NCBI GenBank assembly: GCA_016291475.1
Contig: JAEEXJ010000030.1
Span: 1 to 31,201 of the forward strand
DNA length: 31,201 bases
Direction of reading: 5' to 3'
DNA from: Lachnospiraceae bacterium
GTDB taxonomy: Bacteria > Bacillota_A > Clostridia > Lachnospirales > Lachnospiraceae
Made by a program: the position numbers and the translations under genes. The notes beneath the pieces were generated by a model. That model was not told the DNA's origin and ran no database searches. It saw only the letters and a program-made list of their open reading frames with translations. The number at the start of each line of letters is the position of its first letter. The first letter of the stretch is position 1. This document shows positions 7,669-18,198 of this stretch, piece after piece.

Positions 7669-10221
7669 TTAAATCGTTTTATCGGCCCATATTTCCGAAC
7701 CTGCATAAGCGTAGGTTATGAACTGGTTTCCGTTATTCTCAAAGAGTTCCGTCATCTTGGCTATGTCTTTCTTATAAAGTTCACCCGTTCCGGGATCCAT
7801 GATAACAAGCTCTTTTTCGTTATGTCCGGTGATAAGGACAGCTCCGCCGCCCTGCATAAGAGCCATTACCGGAATGTCCCTGTCCAGATAATAGTAGAGC
7901 TGGTCGAGAGCACATCCTGTAAGGTCCAAAACCGTGACATTATTCATATTCTCCTGAAGGATATCGCTTATGGCGTTTCCGTTTCCCAGAAGAAGCTCTG
8001 AATTTCTGATAACACCCTCATGTGCCATCATGATATCCATACAGACACTGAGAGACGTCTCACCTTCATCCGTTCCCGCAGCGACGATCTCCATTATCTG
8101 GTTTACCGTCTTTCTCGATGAATACTTCCAGATAACATTTCCGTTTTCTTCGATCGCGGTTCCTCCGCATTCGTAAGCCGCTTCAACCGCAGCGCTTTCG
8201 GACAGATAGATCCTGCATCCTCCCATTGCGTCAAACACGTAGAATCTCTTAAGGTCTTCCGCAAGTTCCGGATCAAGGACCGCAACTTCATCAGTCATTA
8301 TCTCACCGGGAGTTGTCACCTTCAGGTTATTGACCTTGATGGAATTTCTGGTCTGTATCTGTACATATCTTTCGTATTTATCTATTACCGCGACGGACAG
8401 ATAATTTCTTCCGGTCTGGTCCTCGCTCATGGAAGTTATTGTATCTTCGGGTGCGGGACTGTATGAACCGGGTTCACCGGACAGTCTCGAAAGAAGTATC
8501 ATATTTCCGTTTACTTCCGCTTCCGTGACATAATATCCCTCTTTTTCGTAATATGTCAGAAGCTTCCCGTTGCCGTCGCATATACATATCCTGTACATGG
8601 GGAACAGAAGATTACCGCTGGTTTCTGTCTGAAGATCCTGTTGCCTTGCAACGCCGTAGATCATATCTTCGCCGATGAATCCAAGGAATCTGATATATTC
8701 GCCGCCTCCCGCAGATACGGTGACAGAGGTTTCGTTATTCAGGTCCGTTACCGCAAGATCTCTGGACAGCTCCCCGGTATCTTCGGTAATGGTAACTATG
8801 TACCTCTGATCCTCACTGGTCTGGATCACATCCCCCGACCAGTACATTCCCGTGGTCTTAACGGTCTTTTCATTCAGATCTATCCTGAATACAGAGTTTT
8901 CCATCGTAAAATAAAGATGGGAATTGTCATTCATATACAGGAGTCTTCCCGCTTCTTCCAGGAGAATATCGGAGGATTTCTCGTAGGGTATATACAAAAT
9001 CTCCTTTATGGAATTAATGGAATCCTCATATTCATATACACAGATACCTACATCGCCCTCATGATCTCCGCGGTTCATATATCCGTAAACCGCAAATACC
9101 ATATCTCCGTTATCTTCGACCCTGAGTATTCTTATATCGTGTTTTGAGTTGATATTTCTTACATCGAATACGCCGTAATCATAAAAACTGTATACCGATG
9201 CAAGTTTTCCGGATCCTTCATTATACAGGAATAACCTTCCGCCGGATACAAAGGCTACACATCCGCCTTCCGCACTTTCCATCATCTCGGGATGTTCATC
9301 CGCAATACCAAGGATTATCTTATCGTTTACGCACATGTCCGTAGGATCGGCGATCTCTTCCATGTTCCTGACATACGACATGATATATATACCCTTATCC
9401 GTATATCTGACGGTTATGGCTTCATGGGCCTTATATGCTGTCATGGATGCTCCGTATCCGCTCCTGAGCATATAATCGATGCAGACGGTGGCATTGGGGC
9501 CGCAGTCTTCACGCAGGCTTATAAGGGGATCTCCGTAAGGCGTAACCTCAAGGTCCCCGTAAGTAACCTGTGAAAACGATGAATGAATGTCAACATATGC
9601 GAATGTGGAATTATCGCTTAAAGATGAATTCGTCTCGAGATGCTTTTTAATGCTTTCCGCGGAATGCTTATCAAACAGACAGTCATGGAAAAACTTGGCA
9701 TAGGCTACCTTATTGTAGGCAAGTTCATTATCCCCCTTGATAACCCGGGTATAGTAATAAATCTCCCTTCCGTCTTCCATGGAAAGCTTTATGGACATGG
9801 AATATTCGGCACCTTCCTTATACAGATCCTTAAGGCCGATATTGGCGGTCATATTACCGATATTGTTGAGCAGAAGATCGGCTTCACCCTCTTCGATGAG
9901 TCTGTTGTCTTCTATGTTTCTCATCTCATAGGAAGCAGACGCCACCTTTTCCCCGAGAGTTGCGATCACCAGTGATACTTTCCTGCCCTCATCCATATAT
10001 GTAAGGGTATCCCTGTCATAGGAAACATTCCTCTGCTTCGAATAACCGAACAGGGGATTGTAGGTGATGTCACCCATGGACATATAGATCACGGGCTGGG
10101 ATGCAGGATCCATATCCACGGTAATATTCGTCTGTCTGCGGCTGAATATATGGCCGAATATCAATATGGATGATATAAAGACCAATACATATACCGCTGC
10201 TTTTAACAGGATTTTCTTCAT
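7669..10221 (-). CDS. Large membrane-anchored extracellular protein with degenerate C39-like C-terminal domain
   Basis: Protein of 850 aa with an N-terminal anchor helix (about residues 4-24) and the rest predicted outside. The first 170 residues after the anchor look Ig-like (beta-rich). Then comes a long beta-rich region, possibly a propeller, with segments such as FVSGGRLFLYN and FLGFIGEDMIYGVAR. The C-terminus resembles a C39-type papain-like domain: Cys727 (SVCMDIM), then GGGAVLITGHN and MDPGTG (Asp809). The catalytic His position of C39 domains appears to be Gly here, so peptidase activity is doubtful. I recall similar proteins in Lachnospiraceae but no established function. The ATG lies only 9 nt after a TATAAT and lacks a Shine-Dalgarno, so the message may be near-leaderless. 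It begins the redox operon. Confidence 0.72.
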   Translation of the reverse strand: MKKILLKAAVYVLVFISSILIFGHIFSRRQTNITVDMDPASQPVIYMSMGDITYNPLFGYSKQRNVSYDRDTLTYMDEGRKVSLVIATLGEKVASASYEMRNIEDNRLIEEGEADLLLNNIGNMTANIGLKDLYKEGAEYSMSIKLSMEDGREIYYYTRVIKGDNELAYNKVAYAKFFHDCLFDKHSAESIKKHLETNSSLSDNSTFAYVDIHSSFSQVTYGDLEVTPYGDPLISLREDCGPNATVCIDYMLRSGYGASMTAYKAHEAITVRYTDKGIYIMSYVRNMEEIADPTDMCVNDKIILGIADEHPEMMESAEGGCVAFVSGGRLFLYNEGSGKLASVYSFYDYGVFDVRNINSKHDIRILRVEDNGDMVFAVYGYMNRGDHEGDVGICVYEYEDSINSIKEILYIPYEKSSDILLEEAGRLLYMNDNSHLYFTMENSVFRIDLNEKTVKTTGMYWSGDVIQTSEDQRYIVTITEDTGELSRDLAVTDLNNETSVTVSAGGGEYIRFLGFIGEDMIYGVARQQDLQTETSGNLLFPMYRICICDGNGKLLTYYEKEGYYVTEAEVNGNMILLSRLSGEPGSYSPAPEDTITSMSEDQTGRNYLSVAVIDKYERYVQIQTRNSIKVNNLKVTTPGEIMTDEVAVLDPELAEDLKRFYVFDAMGGCRIYLSESAAVEAAYECGGTAIEENGNVIWKYSSRKTVNQIMEIVAAGTDEGETSLSVCMDIMMAHEGVIRNSELLLGNGNAISDILQENMNNVTVLDLTGCALDQLYYYLDRDIPVMALMQGGGAVLITGHNEKELVIMDPGTGELYKKDIAKMTELFENNGNQFITYAYAGSEIWADKTI

Positions 10222-10230
10222 AACAGATCT

Positions 10231-10259
10231 ATTATAGAATAAAAAGATCCTGCGGTCTA
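10231..10259 (-). promoter_or_regulatory. Promoter of the 850-aa gene, near-leaderless
   Basis: On the minus strand TAGACC (10254-10259), a 17-bp spacer and a perfect TATAAT (10231-10236) form a plausible sigma-A promoter. Only 9 nt separate TATAAT from the ATG at 10221, so the 5' leader would be about 3 nt. The -35 lies inside the ATP synthase terminator hairpin. The same layout precedes atpZ. Confidence 0.55.
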
Positions 10260-10275
10260 TTAATGGCCGCAGGAT
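10241..10275 (-). terminator. Rho-independent terminator of the ATP synthase operon
   Basis: ATCCTGCGG (10247-10255) pairs with CCGCAGGAT (10267-10275) in a perfect 9-bp stem with an 11-nt loop. On the minus strand it is followed by CTTTTTATT. It sits 15 bp past the atpC stop and overlaps the promoter of the next gene. Confidence 0.85.
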
Positions 10276-10290
10276 GCTTTATTTCACGTA

Positions 10291-10686
10291 TTATTTCAAA
10301 ATATTGATTCTGGTGATAGCCCTCTGGAGAGCTACTTCCGCACGACTCATGTCGATATCTTCCGTCTTGCTCTCGAGTCTTGACTTAGCTCTCTCCATGG
10401 CCGCCTTAGCCCTCTCTTCGTCAATCTCATCTGGCCATTCCACTGCCTCGGCGAGGATGCTGAATGAATCCGGAAGGATCTCGGCAAATCCGGAATGAAG
10501 GGCTGCAGTCTTTATCTCATCACCTTCATGGATGGTAAGGATACCCGGTTTACAGATTACCGTAAGCGGAATATGTCCGGGATAGCAACCGATCTGCCCC
10601 TCCGTCGTATTCATTTCTACCATGTCCGCCTCGCCCTCATAGAAGACTCTTTCGGGTGTGACGATCCTGAGTTTGAATTTATCCAT
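10291..10686 (-). CDS. atpC: F1 ATP synthase epsilon subunit
   Basis: Central-stalk subunit of 131 aa that couples rotation to catalysis and can inhibit ATP hydrolysis. The N-terminal beta-sandwich begins KLRIVTPERVFYEGEADMV and includes EGQIGCYPGHIPL, matching the family's conserved TPE and GxxGILPGH-type motifs. The C-terminus is a two-helix domain (residues 86-131). It is the last gene of the atp operon, 19 bases after atpD with AGGAG upstream, and is followed by a terminator. Confidence 0.96.
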   Translation of the reverse strand: MDKFKLRIVTPERVFYEGEADMVEMNTTEGQIGCYPGHIPLTVICKPGILTIHEGDEIKTAALHSGFAEILPDSFSILAEAVEWPDEIDEERAKAAMERAKSRLESKTEDIDMSRAEVALQRAITRINILK

Positions 10687-10705
10687 GAGACTGATGATCT
10701 CCTAA

Positions 10706-12984
<2,279 letters not shown>

Positions 12985-12999
12985 TGCACTTACCTCATG

Positions 13000-14517
13000 T
13001 TATTCTTCGGTTTTAAGGAATGTCTCCTTGAACTGATCGATAGCCTTCTTCAGGCTCTCTTCGTTCTCTTCGCTGAGCACCTTATCCTGCTTGATTCCTG
13101 AAAGGATCTCGGGATATTTCTTGGAAAGGAATTCGATGAACTCCTTCTCGAACCTGGTGATCTCGCTTACGGGAACATCAAGCAGATACTTCCTTGTTAC
13201 AACGTAGATCATGATGACCTGGTTCTCAACGGGCATGGGTGAGTACTGAGGCTGCTTGAGAACCTCTCTGATCCTTTCGCCCTGTGCCAGCTTTTCCTTG
13301 GTATCATCGTCGAGTTCGGAGCCGAACTGTGCGAATGATGCAAGCTCTCTGTACTGTGCAAGCTCGGTTCTGATAGGAGCCGAGATCTTCTTCATCGCTT
13401 TGATCTGAGCGGCACCACCGACTCGGGATACGGAAAGACCGGCGTTGATAGCGGGTCTGAAACCGGAGTTGAACATCTCGGTCTCAAGATAGATCTGTCC
13501 GTCCGTAATGGAGATGACGTTGGTAGGAATGTAAGCCGAAACGTCGCCTGCCTGTGTCTCGATGATGGGAAGTGCGGTAAGAGATCCTCCGCCGTATTCC
13601 TCGCTCATTCTTGCTGCTCTCTCGAGAAGTCTTGAATGGAGATAGAATACATCTCCGGGATAAGCTTCTCTCCCGGGAGGTCTGTGAAGAAGCAGGGAGA
13701 GTGTTCTGTATGCGGCAGCGTGCTTACTTAAGTCATCATAAATGACAAGAACGTCACCGCCGTTCTCCATCCATTCCTCACCGATCGCACATCCCGAATA
13801 AGGAGCGATGTACTGGAGGGGAGCAAGATCGGATGCCGTTGATACAACAACCGTGGTATATGCCATTGCTCCGTATTCTTCAAGGGTCTTAACAATATTT
13901 GCAACGGTCGATGCCTTCTGGCCGATCGCTACGTAGATACAGTTAACACCCTGACCTTTTTGATTGATTATGGTATCGATCGCAATGGCGGTCTTACCGG
14001 TCTGACGGTCACCGATGATGAGCTCACGCTGACCTCTTCCGATAGGGATCATTGAGTCGATAGCCTTGATACCGGTCTGAAGAGGGGTATCAACGCTCTT
14101 ACGTGTGATAACGCCGCTTGCAACTCTCTCGATACGGCGATACTTCGTAGTCTGAATAGGTCCCTTGCCGTCTATGGGCTGTCCGAGTGAGTTTACTACT
14201 CTTCCGAGAAGAGCATCACCTACGGGCACCTCAACAACTCGTCCGGTTGTCTTGACGGTATCACCTTCGCTTATATTCTTGGCAGATCCGAGCAGAACGG
14301 CACCTACGTTGTCTTCCTCAAGGTTGAGGACCATGCCGTATACATCTCCGGGGAACTCGAGCAGCTCGCCCTGCATAGCCTTTTCAAGACCGTGCACTCT
14401 GGCGATACCGTCGGCAACCTGGATAACTGTGCCAACGTCCGCAACTTCAAGAGTTGATGCGTAACGCCTGATCTGCTCCTTTATAACGGAACTGATTTCT
14501 TCAGGTTTCAAATTCAT
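13000..14517 (-). CDS. atpA: F1 ATP synthase alpha subunit
   Basis: Regulatory nucleotide-binding subunit of F1, 505 aa. It has the P-loop GDRQTGKT, the alpha-subunit signatures [14 protein letters not shown] and [11 protein letters not shown], and the conserved RVGGAAQ with the arginine finger region of SVSRVGGA. The ATG follows AGAGGAAAAACGAAGGC. It lies 30 bases after atpH. Confidence 0.99.
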   Translation of the reverse strand: MNLKPEEISSVIKEQIRRYASTLEVADVGTVIQVADGIARVHGLEKAMQGELLEFPGDVYGMVLNLEEDNVGAVLLGSAKNISEGDTVKTTGRVVEVPVGDALLGRVVNSLGQPIDGKGPIQTTKYRRIERVASGVITRKSVDTPLQTGIKAIDSMIPIGRGQRELIIGDRQTGKTAIAIDTIINQKGQGVNCIYVAIGQKASTVANIVKTLEEYGAMAYTTVVVSTASDLAPLQYIAPYSGCAIGEEWMENGGDVLVIYDDLSKHAAAYRTLSLLLHRPPGREAYPGDVFYLHSRLLERAARMSEEYGGGSLTALPIIETQAGDVSAYIPTNVISITDGQIYLETEMFNSGFRPAINAGLSVSRVGGAAQIKAMKKISAPIRTELAQYRELASFAQFGSELDDDTKEKLAQGERIREVLKQPQYSPMPVENQVIMIYVVTRKYLLDVPVSEITRFEKEFIEFLSKKYPEILSGIKQDKVLSEENEESLKKAIDQFKETFLKTEE

Positions 14518-14546
14518 GCCTTCGTTTTTCCTCTCTTCCGGTCGGG

Positions 14547-15095
14547 TCAGCCCAACTGGATATCTAAAAGCCTGGAAGTAAGATCATCGAGTCTGGTCTT
14601 GACCGATGCATCCGCAACACGGTCACCGATGCGGATGACTATTCCTCCGATTATCGACGGATCCACCTTGTAATGAGTTTCCAGCGACTGATAGGAAGTA
14701 GTCTCACGTATCTTAGCCTCAACGGCCAGCCTCGTATTTATGTCAAGATCCATGGGTGAGGTTATATACACAACCCCGATCCCCCGGTCTGCTTTGATAC
14801 GGTCGGTAAAATATTCAAATATGGAATCCAGCTCTTTAAAGCGCTCTTTATCGACGATCGTCAGCAAAAAGCCGGTAAGTTCATCCATCACTCTTCCGCG
14901 GAAAGTCTCTTCGACTATCTTTTTCTTCTCCTCTTTGGAGACGGAAGGATGAAGCATGAGCTTGGTAAACTCGGGATTATCGTCCAGAATCTTTCTGACG
15001 GCGGATATTTCCTCCATCATTTCATCTGACGAATTCGAGCTGACGGCAGTCTCATATAACGCTTCTCCGTAAACACCGGATATTAGTTTTGCCAT
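14547..15095 (-). CDS. atpH: F1 ATP synthase delta subunit
   Basis: Peripheral-stalk subunit of 182 aa linking F1 to the b subunits (OSCP/delta family). The N-terminal helical domain begins [11 protein letters not shown], and the C-terminal part contains [14 protein letters not shown], the family's conserved IxGGxxIxxGD motif. It overlaps the end of atpF by 13 bases and uses AGGTGAG inside atpF as its ribosome binding site, implying coupled translation. Confidence 0.96.
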   Translation of the reverse strand: MAKLISGVYGEALYETAVSSNSSDEMMEEISAVRKILDDNPEFTKLMLHPSVSKEEKKKIVEETFRGRVMDELTGFLLTIVDKERFKELDSIFEYFTDRIKADRGIGVVYITSPMDLDINTRLAVEAKIRETTSYQSLETHYKVDPSIIGGIVIRIGDRVADASVKTRLDDLTSRLLDIQLG

Positions 15096-15622
15096 GTGCT
15101 CTCACCTATTTCCTTCAGTGCTTCGTCAACAAGTCGGTCCTGCACCGTAGTATCGATGGATGCCGAAACGACCTTGCCTGCGATCATTGATGCAAGCACG
15201 ACCATTTCCTTCTTAACATCATCAGCCACTTTCTGTTTCTCGAGCTCGGCCTCTTTGGATGCGTGTTCTACGATCCTGTCAGCCTCCTCATGAGCACGCT
15301 TAACGATCTGCTTTTCATTTTCGATTCCGCGCTTATGGGCATCGGACAGGATGGATTCGGCTTCCGCATCCGCCTCCTTCATCTTGGCCTCATACTGCTC
15401 CTTAAGTTCCTCAGCCTTCTTCTCATTCTCGGCTGCGGAATTAATGGAATCTTCAATGTGCTTTTTTCTGGCCTCCAGATATTTTTTGGCAGGATTCCAG
15501 AGAAAATAGCTCATGAACAGAAAGAGAACAAATATGGCGATGATCATCAGGCAAGAATCGGCAATGAGCTGGAAGTCCAGACCAAAAAGTCTTGGCTGCA
15601 TTGTTTCAGTCATTAACAGCAT
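15083..15622 (-). CDS. atpF: F0 ATP synthase b subunit
   Basis: Peripheral-stalk subunit of 179 aa: one N-terminal transmembrane helix (about residues 20-42), then a long charged coiled coil (about 50-160) that reaches up to F1. The sequence WNPAKKYLEARKKHIEDSI after the membrane helix is typical of b subunits. I chose the ATG at 15622, which follows AAAGGAGG by 7 nt; inner ATGs at 15613 and 15601 have no such site. It is in normal operon position between atpE and atpH. Confidence 0.96.
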   Translation of the reverse strand: MLLMTETMQPRLFGLDFQLIADSCLMIIAIFVLFLFMSYFLWNPAKKYLEARKKHIEDSINSAAENEKKAEELKEQYEAKMKEADAEAESILSDAHKRGIENEKQIVKRAHEEADRIVEHASKEAELEKQKVADDVKKEMVVLASMIAGKVVSASIDTTVQDRLVDEALKEIGESTWQN

Positions 15623-15676
15623 TTACTTGCCTCCTTTCTTCTAAAATGATGATTATCCCTATACTTGTTTTTTGGA

Positions 15677-15988
<312 letters not shown>

Positions 15989-16741
15989 TTAATTGTCGCC
16001 TCTTGCACTTGAGATGTAAGTCATCGTCAGCATGCAGAAAACGTATGTCTGGATCGCACCGGAAAAGAGATCGAAGTAAACGTGGAGTGCTGCGGGCCAT
16101 CCGGTAGCTATCCAACCGAGCAGTCCATAGATCAGAGCCATCATTACCGTTCCGGAAAGGACGTTTGCGAAAAGACGAAGTGAAAGCGAAATGGGAACCG
16201 CTATGTCCGAAATGATATTGATGGGAAGCCAGATGGGGAGCCAGGGAGGAAGGGGTGAACACTTATCCTTCCAAAGCTGCGAAGGCTTGGAGAATCTGAC
16301 CTCGCTGTAATGAATGATGGTAAAAGTGATGAGGGCCAGGGGAAGAGTTACGCCGTAATCTGCCGTGGGCGGTCTCAGTCCCAGAAGACCCGAGATATTT
16401 GATAACAGTATGAAACAGAATAATGTTGCGATGTAATTGAAAAATACGGGAGCGCCTTTTCCCATTCCGCCGTTAACGGTGTTCATGAGAAACTCAACAA
16501 GGAGTTCAACTCCGTTCATAAATCCGCTCTTAGGAGCGAAGTTTTCTTCAGCAAGTGCTTTCTTAAATCCGCGACCCGCAATTACCGAAAACACCATCAG
16601 TATAAGCATCACCATAAGTATACTTACATGAGTATTGGTGATATATACCGTGTGGCCAAAGAACGAGTAATCAAACAGTCCGTGGACCATGAAATCGATA
16701 TTATCTGCAGAGAGCAGTAATCCGTATCCCAAATCCTTCAT
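15989..16741 (-). CDS. atpB: F0 ATP synthase a subunit
   Basis: Membrane stator subunit of 250 aa forming the ion half-channels. The essential arginine is Arg189, in SLSLRLFANVLSG, and the last helix has GAIQTYVFCMLT, both diagnostic. About five or six hydrophobic segments are seen, with an extracytoplasmic N-terminus. The start ATG overlaps the atpI stop as ATGA (16738-16741), so translation is coupled. The 60-base gap to atpE is ordinary. Confidence 0.97.
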   Translation of the reverse strand: MKDLGYGLLLSADNIDFMVHGLFDYSFFGHTVYITNTHVSILMVMLILMVFSVIAGRGFKKALAEENFAPKSGFMNGVELLVEFLMNTVNGGMGKGAPVFFNYIATLFCFILLSNISGLLGLRPPTADYGVTLPLALITFTIIHYSEVRFSKPSQLWKDKCSPLPPWLPIWLPINIISDIAVPISLSLRLFANVLSGTVMMALIYGLLGWIATGWPAALHVYFDLFSGAIQTYVFCMLTMTYISSARGDN

Positions 16742-17253
16742 CCTCCGTGTTCTTTATCTTTCGGTTTCTCATTCTCCGGAACAAGCTCCGGATGCAAAGC
16801 GTCATATTCTTCCTGACTCATCGGAACAGGGTCCGTTTCGCCAAAATACGCATTGTAGATCTTATGTGTGAGCGGCTGCATGTATGCTGCGATCTTAAGG
16901 CACATATAAGCCGCAAAAAAAGCGATGGGATTAAGTCTGTCGGACATACAGAAGATTGCGATCAGTATTCCGAGGATCACGTACCTCTTCAAATATCCGA
17001 AGTAAATCTTCTTTCGTGCATCTCCCTCGGGCAAGTCCAAAGCTTTATCGAGGGTCCTGTACATATCGAGCGCCGAGACGATTGCGGTCAGTATTCCGAA
17101 GATCCAGGAAAACACCGGGGGGAATACCTTGAACTTCCCGCACAGAACTATTATCAGTACTACTGCAATTCCTGTAAGACCTAAAAACACTATCCCGCTT
17201 ACAAGCTCCAAAAGCGTTCTATTTCTTTTTTTCAGAACCGCTTTCAGATTCAT
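16738..17253 (-). CDS. atpI: ATP synthase subunit I (AtpI)
   Basis: Small membrane protein of about 171 aa with four hydrophobic segments, of the AtpI type that assists c-ring assembly and perhaps cation supply. The first half (RTLLELVSGIVFLGL) and the position before atpB support the call; the C-terminal 40 residues are charged and rich in Pro/Glu. The start is uncertain. ATG at 17253 has AAGGA about 11 nt upstream, while ATG at 17277 has no ribosome binding site. Either start overlaps the end of atpZ. Confidence 0.8.
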   Translation of the reverse strand: MNLKAVLKKRNRTLLELVSGIVFLGLTGIAVVLIIVLCGKFKVFPPVFSWIFGILTAIVSALDMYRTLDKALDLPEGDARKKIYFGYLKRYVILGILIAIFCMSDRLNPIAFFAAYMCLKIAAYMQPLTHKIYNAYFGETDPVPMSQEEYDALHPELVPENEKPKDKEHGG

Positions 17254-17488
17254 TTCCCGCGGGATCCTTTTTGTCATCCGAAATGCTCATCGCAAAACGG
17301 TATATATTCCTGAAACCTGCCAAAGCACCGATAAAAAAGAACAATATGGCAATCCATTTTGTCCCCAATTTACTGTCCAGGAAGTATCCCAGAGCGCCCA
17401 TACCGCATATGGGTACAAGCAAAAACAAGGTGAACTGAAACATCATGGACAGCGCCCGGATCACTTGGCGGTTATTATCCCTTCTCAC
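17219..17488 (-). CDS. atpZ: AtpZ/AtpI-family membrane protein, first gene of atp operon
   Basis: Protein of 89 aa with two transmembrane helices and a Lys/Glu-rich tail. The sequence GYFLDSKLGTKWIAILFFFI, followed by GALAGFRNIYRF, matches the AtpZ family (old ATPase_gene1), which precedes atpI or atpB in Firmicute operons and is linked to Mg2+ or Ca2+ transport. The start is GTG at 17488: family alignment supports the residues before the first helix, yet there is no Shine-Dalgarno and TATAAT lies only 9 nt upstream. The gene may therefore be translated from a near-leaderless message. It overlaps atpI by 35 bases. Confidence 0.85.
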   Translation of the reverse strand: MRRDNNRQVIRALSMMFQFTLFLLVPICGMGALGYFLDSKLGTKWIAILFFFIGALAGFRNIYRFAMSISDDKKDPAGNESESGSEKKK

Positions 17489-17497
17489 AACACGCCA

Positions 17498-17526
17498 ATT
17501 ATACCGCTAATTTGTGGAAAAGTCTA
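17498..17526 (-). promoter_or_regulatory. Promoter of the ATP synthase operon, near-leaderless
   Basis: Minus strand: TAGACT (17521-17526), 17-bp spacer, perfect TATAAT (17498-17503). The GTG of atpZ follows TATAAT by 9 nt, so the predicted leader is about 3 nt. It is the only promoter I see for the whole operon. Confidence 0.6.
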
Positions 17527-17545
17527 TCAATTCGGCAGTATTTTA

Positions 17546-17554
17546 TGCTATAGT
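17546..17554 (+). promoter_or_regulatory. Extended -10 promoter of the DUF402 gene
   Basis: TGCTATAGT (TGN plus TATAGT, 5 of 6) lies 68 bp before the ATG at 17623, divergent from the atp promoter. No clear -35. The leader has a short CAC..GAAAGTG-type hairpin of unknown meaning. Confidence 0.5.
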
Positions 17555-17622
17555 CAATGCAACTTGATCACGTTTCCGAAAGTGGCACAACAAATTTCCC
17601 ACAATTGCAAAAAGGAGGACCC

Positions 17623-18102
17623 ATGGGCATCGAAAAACTATTCCGCAAGAGGATTATCCCCGCAGAATGCAGACTTCTCGAAGATGACGAGATCGTATAC
17701 TCCGACGAATCCATTCTCGTGACCAAATGGAAAACCCTCAATCCCAAGACGGATTTTTCCCACGGATCCAGTGTTTACGACTACGAAAAAGGCATCAAAG
17801 TAAGTAAATTCTACAGAGACGACGATTCTCTTCTCTACTGGTACATCGATATTGTGGAATTCAGCTCGGGAGCAGACAAGACCGAACTGATCGTAACAGA
17901 CCTCCTTGCGGACGTCATAATATACCCTTCGGGCAAAATAAAGGTTGTGGACCTGGACGAACTTGCTGAGGCCCTTGAGAAAGCCCTCATCACCCAGGAA
18001 CAGACCATAAATTGCATGAAGCAGTTAAACGACCTCCTGACCCTTATCTACAGGGATAAATTCGATACTTTAACCGAGCCTCTTGATTCCAGAGGATTAT
18101 AA
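17623..18102 (+). CDS. DUF402 domain-containing protein
   Basis: Cytoplasmic protein of 159 aa of the DUF402 family. Members include Ntdp-type nucleoside tri/diphosphatases and the RNA-binding FAU-1, but the role of most is unknown. The signature region is WYIDIVEF, then TDLLADVIIYPSGKI and VDLDELAEAL, where conserved acidic residues bind metal in characterised members. The start is the ATG at 17623 with AAGGAGGACCC directly upstream; an earlier in-frame ATG at 17557 has none. It is a single-gene unit with its own promoter, ending 17 bp before a long palindrome that faces the yhaN-like gene. Confidence 0.85.
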   Translation: MGIEKLFRKRIIPAECRLLEDDEIVYSDESILVTKWKTLNPKTDFSHGSSVYDYEKGIKVSKFYRDDDSLLYWYIDIVEFSSGADKTELIVTDLLADVIIYPSGKIKVVDLDELAEALEKALITQEQTINCMKQLNDLLTLIYRDKFDTLTEPLDSRGL

Positions 18103-18119
18103 ACGACAACGGAGACGCG

Positions 18120-18184
18120 AAAACAGGGGGACGGTTCCGGTGTTTCAATGAATTCCTGAAACACCGGAACCGTCCCCCTGTTTT
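18120..18184. repeat. 28-bp-arm palindrome (REP/MITE-like element), bidirectional terminator
   Basis: Left arm 18120-18147 and right arm 18157-18184 are perfect reverse complements around a 9-nt centre. The outer core AAACAGGGGGACGGTTC is identical to the element at 5553-5639, while the inner arm (CGGTGTTTCA) differs. It lies between two convergent genes and is followed by T-rich sequence on the plus strand, so it probably stops transcription in both directions. Confidence 0.85.
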
Positions 18185-18198
18185 TGTTTTCACTAAAT

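Noticed and set aside
17557..17622. Longer N-terminus for the DUF402 protein from ATG 17557
   Set aside because: No ribosome site, and it would start before or at the predicted transcription start; ATG 17623 has AAGGAGG.
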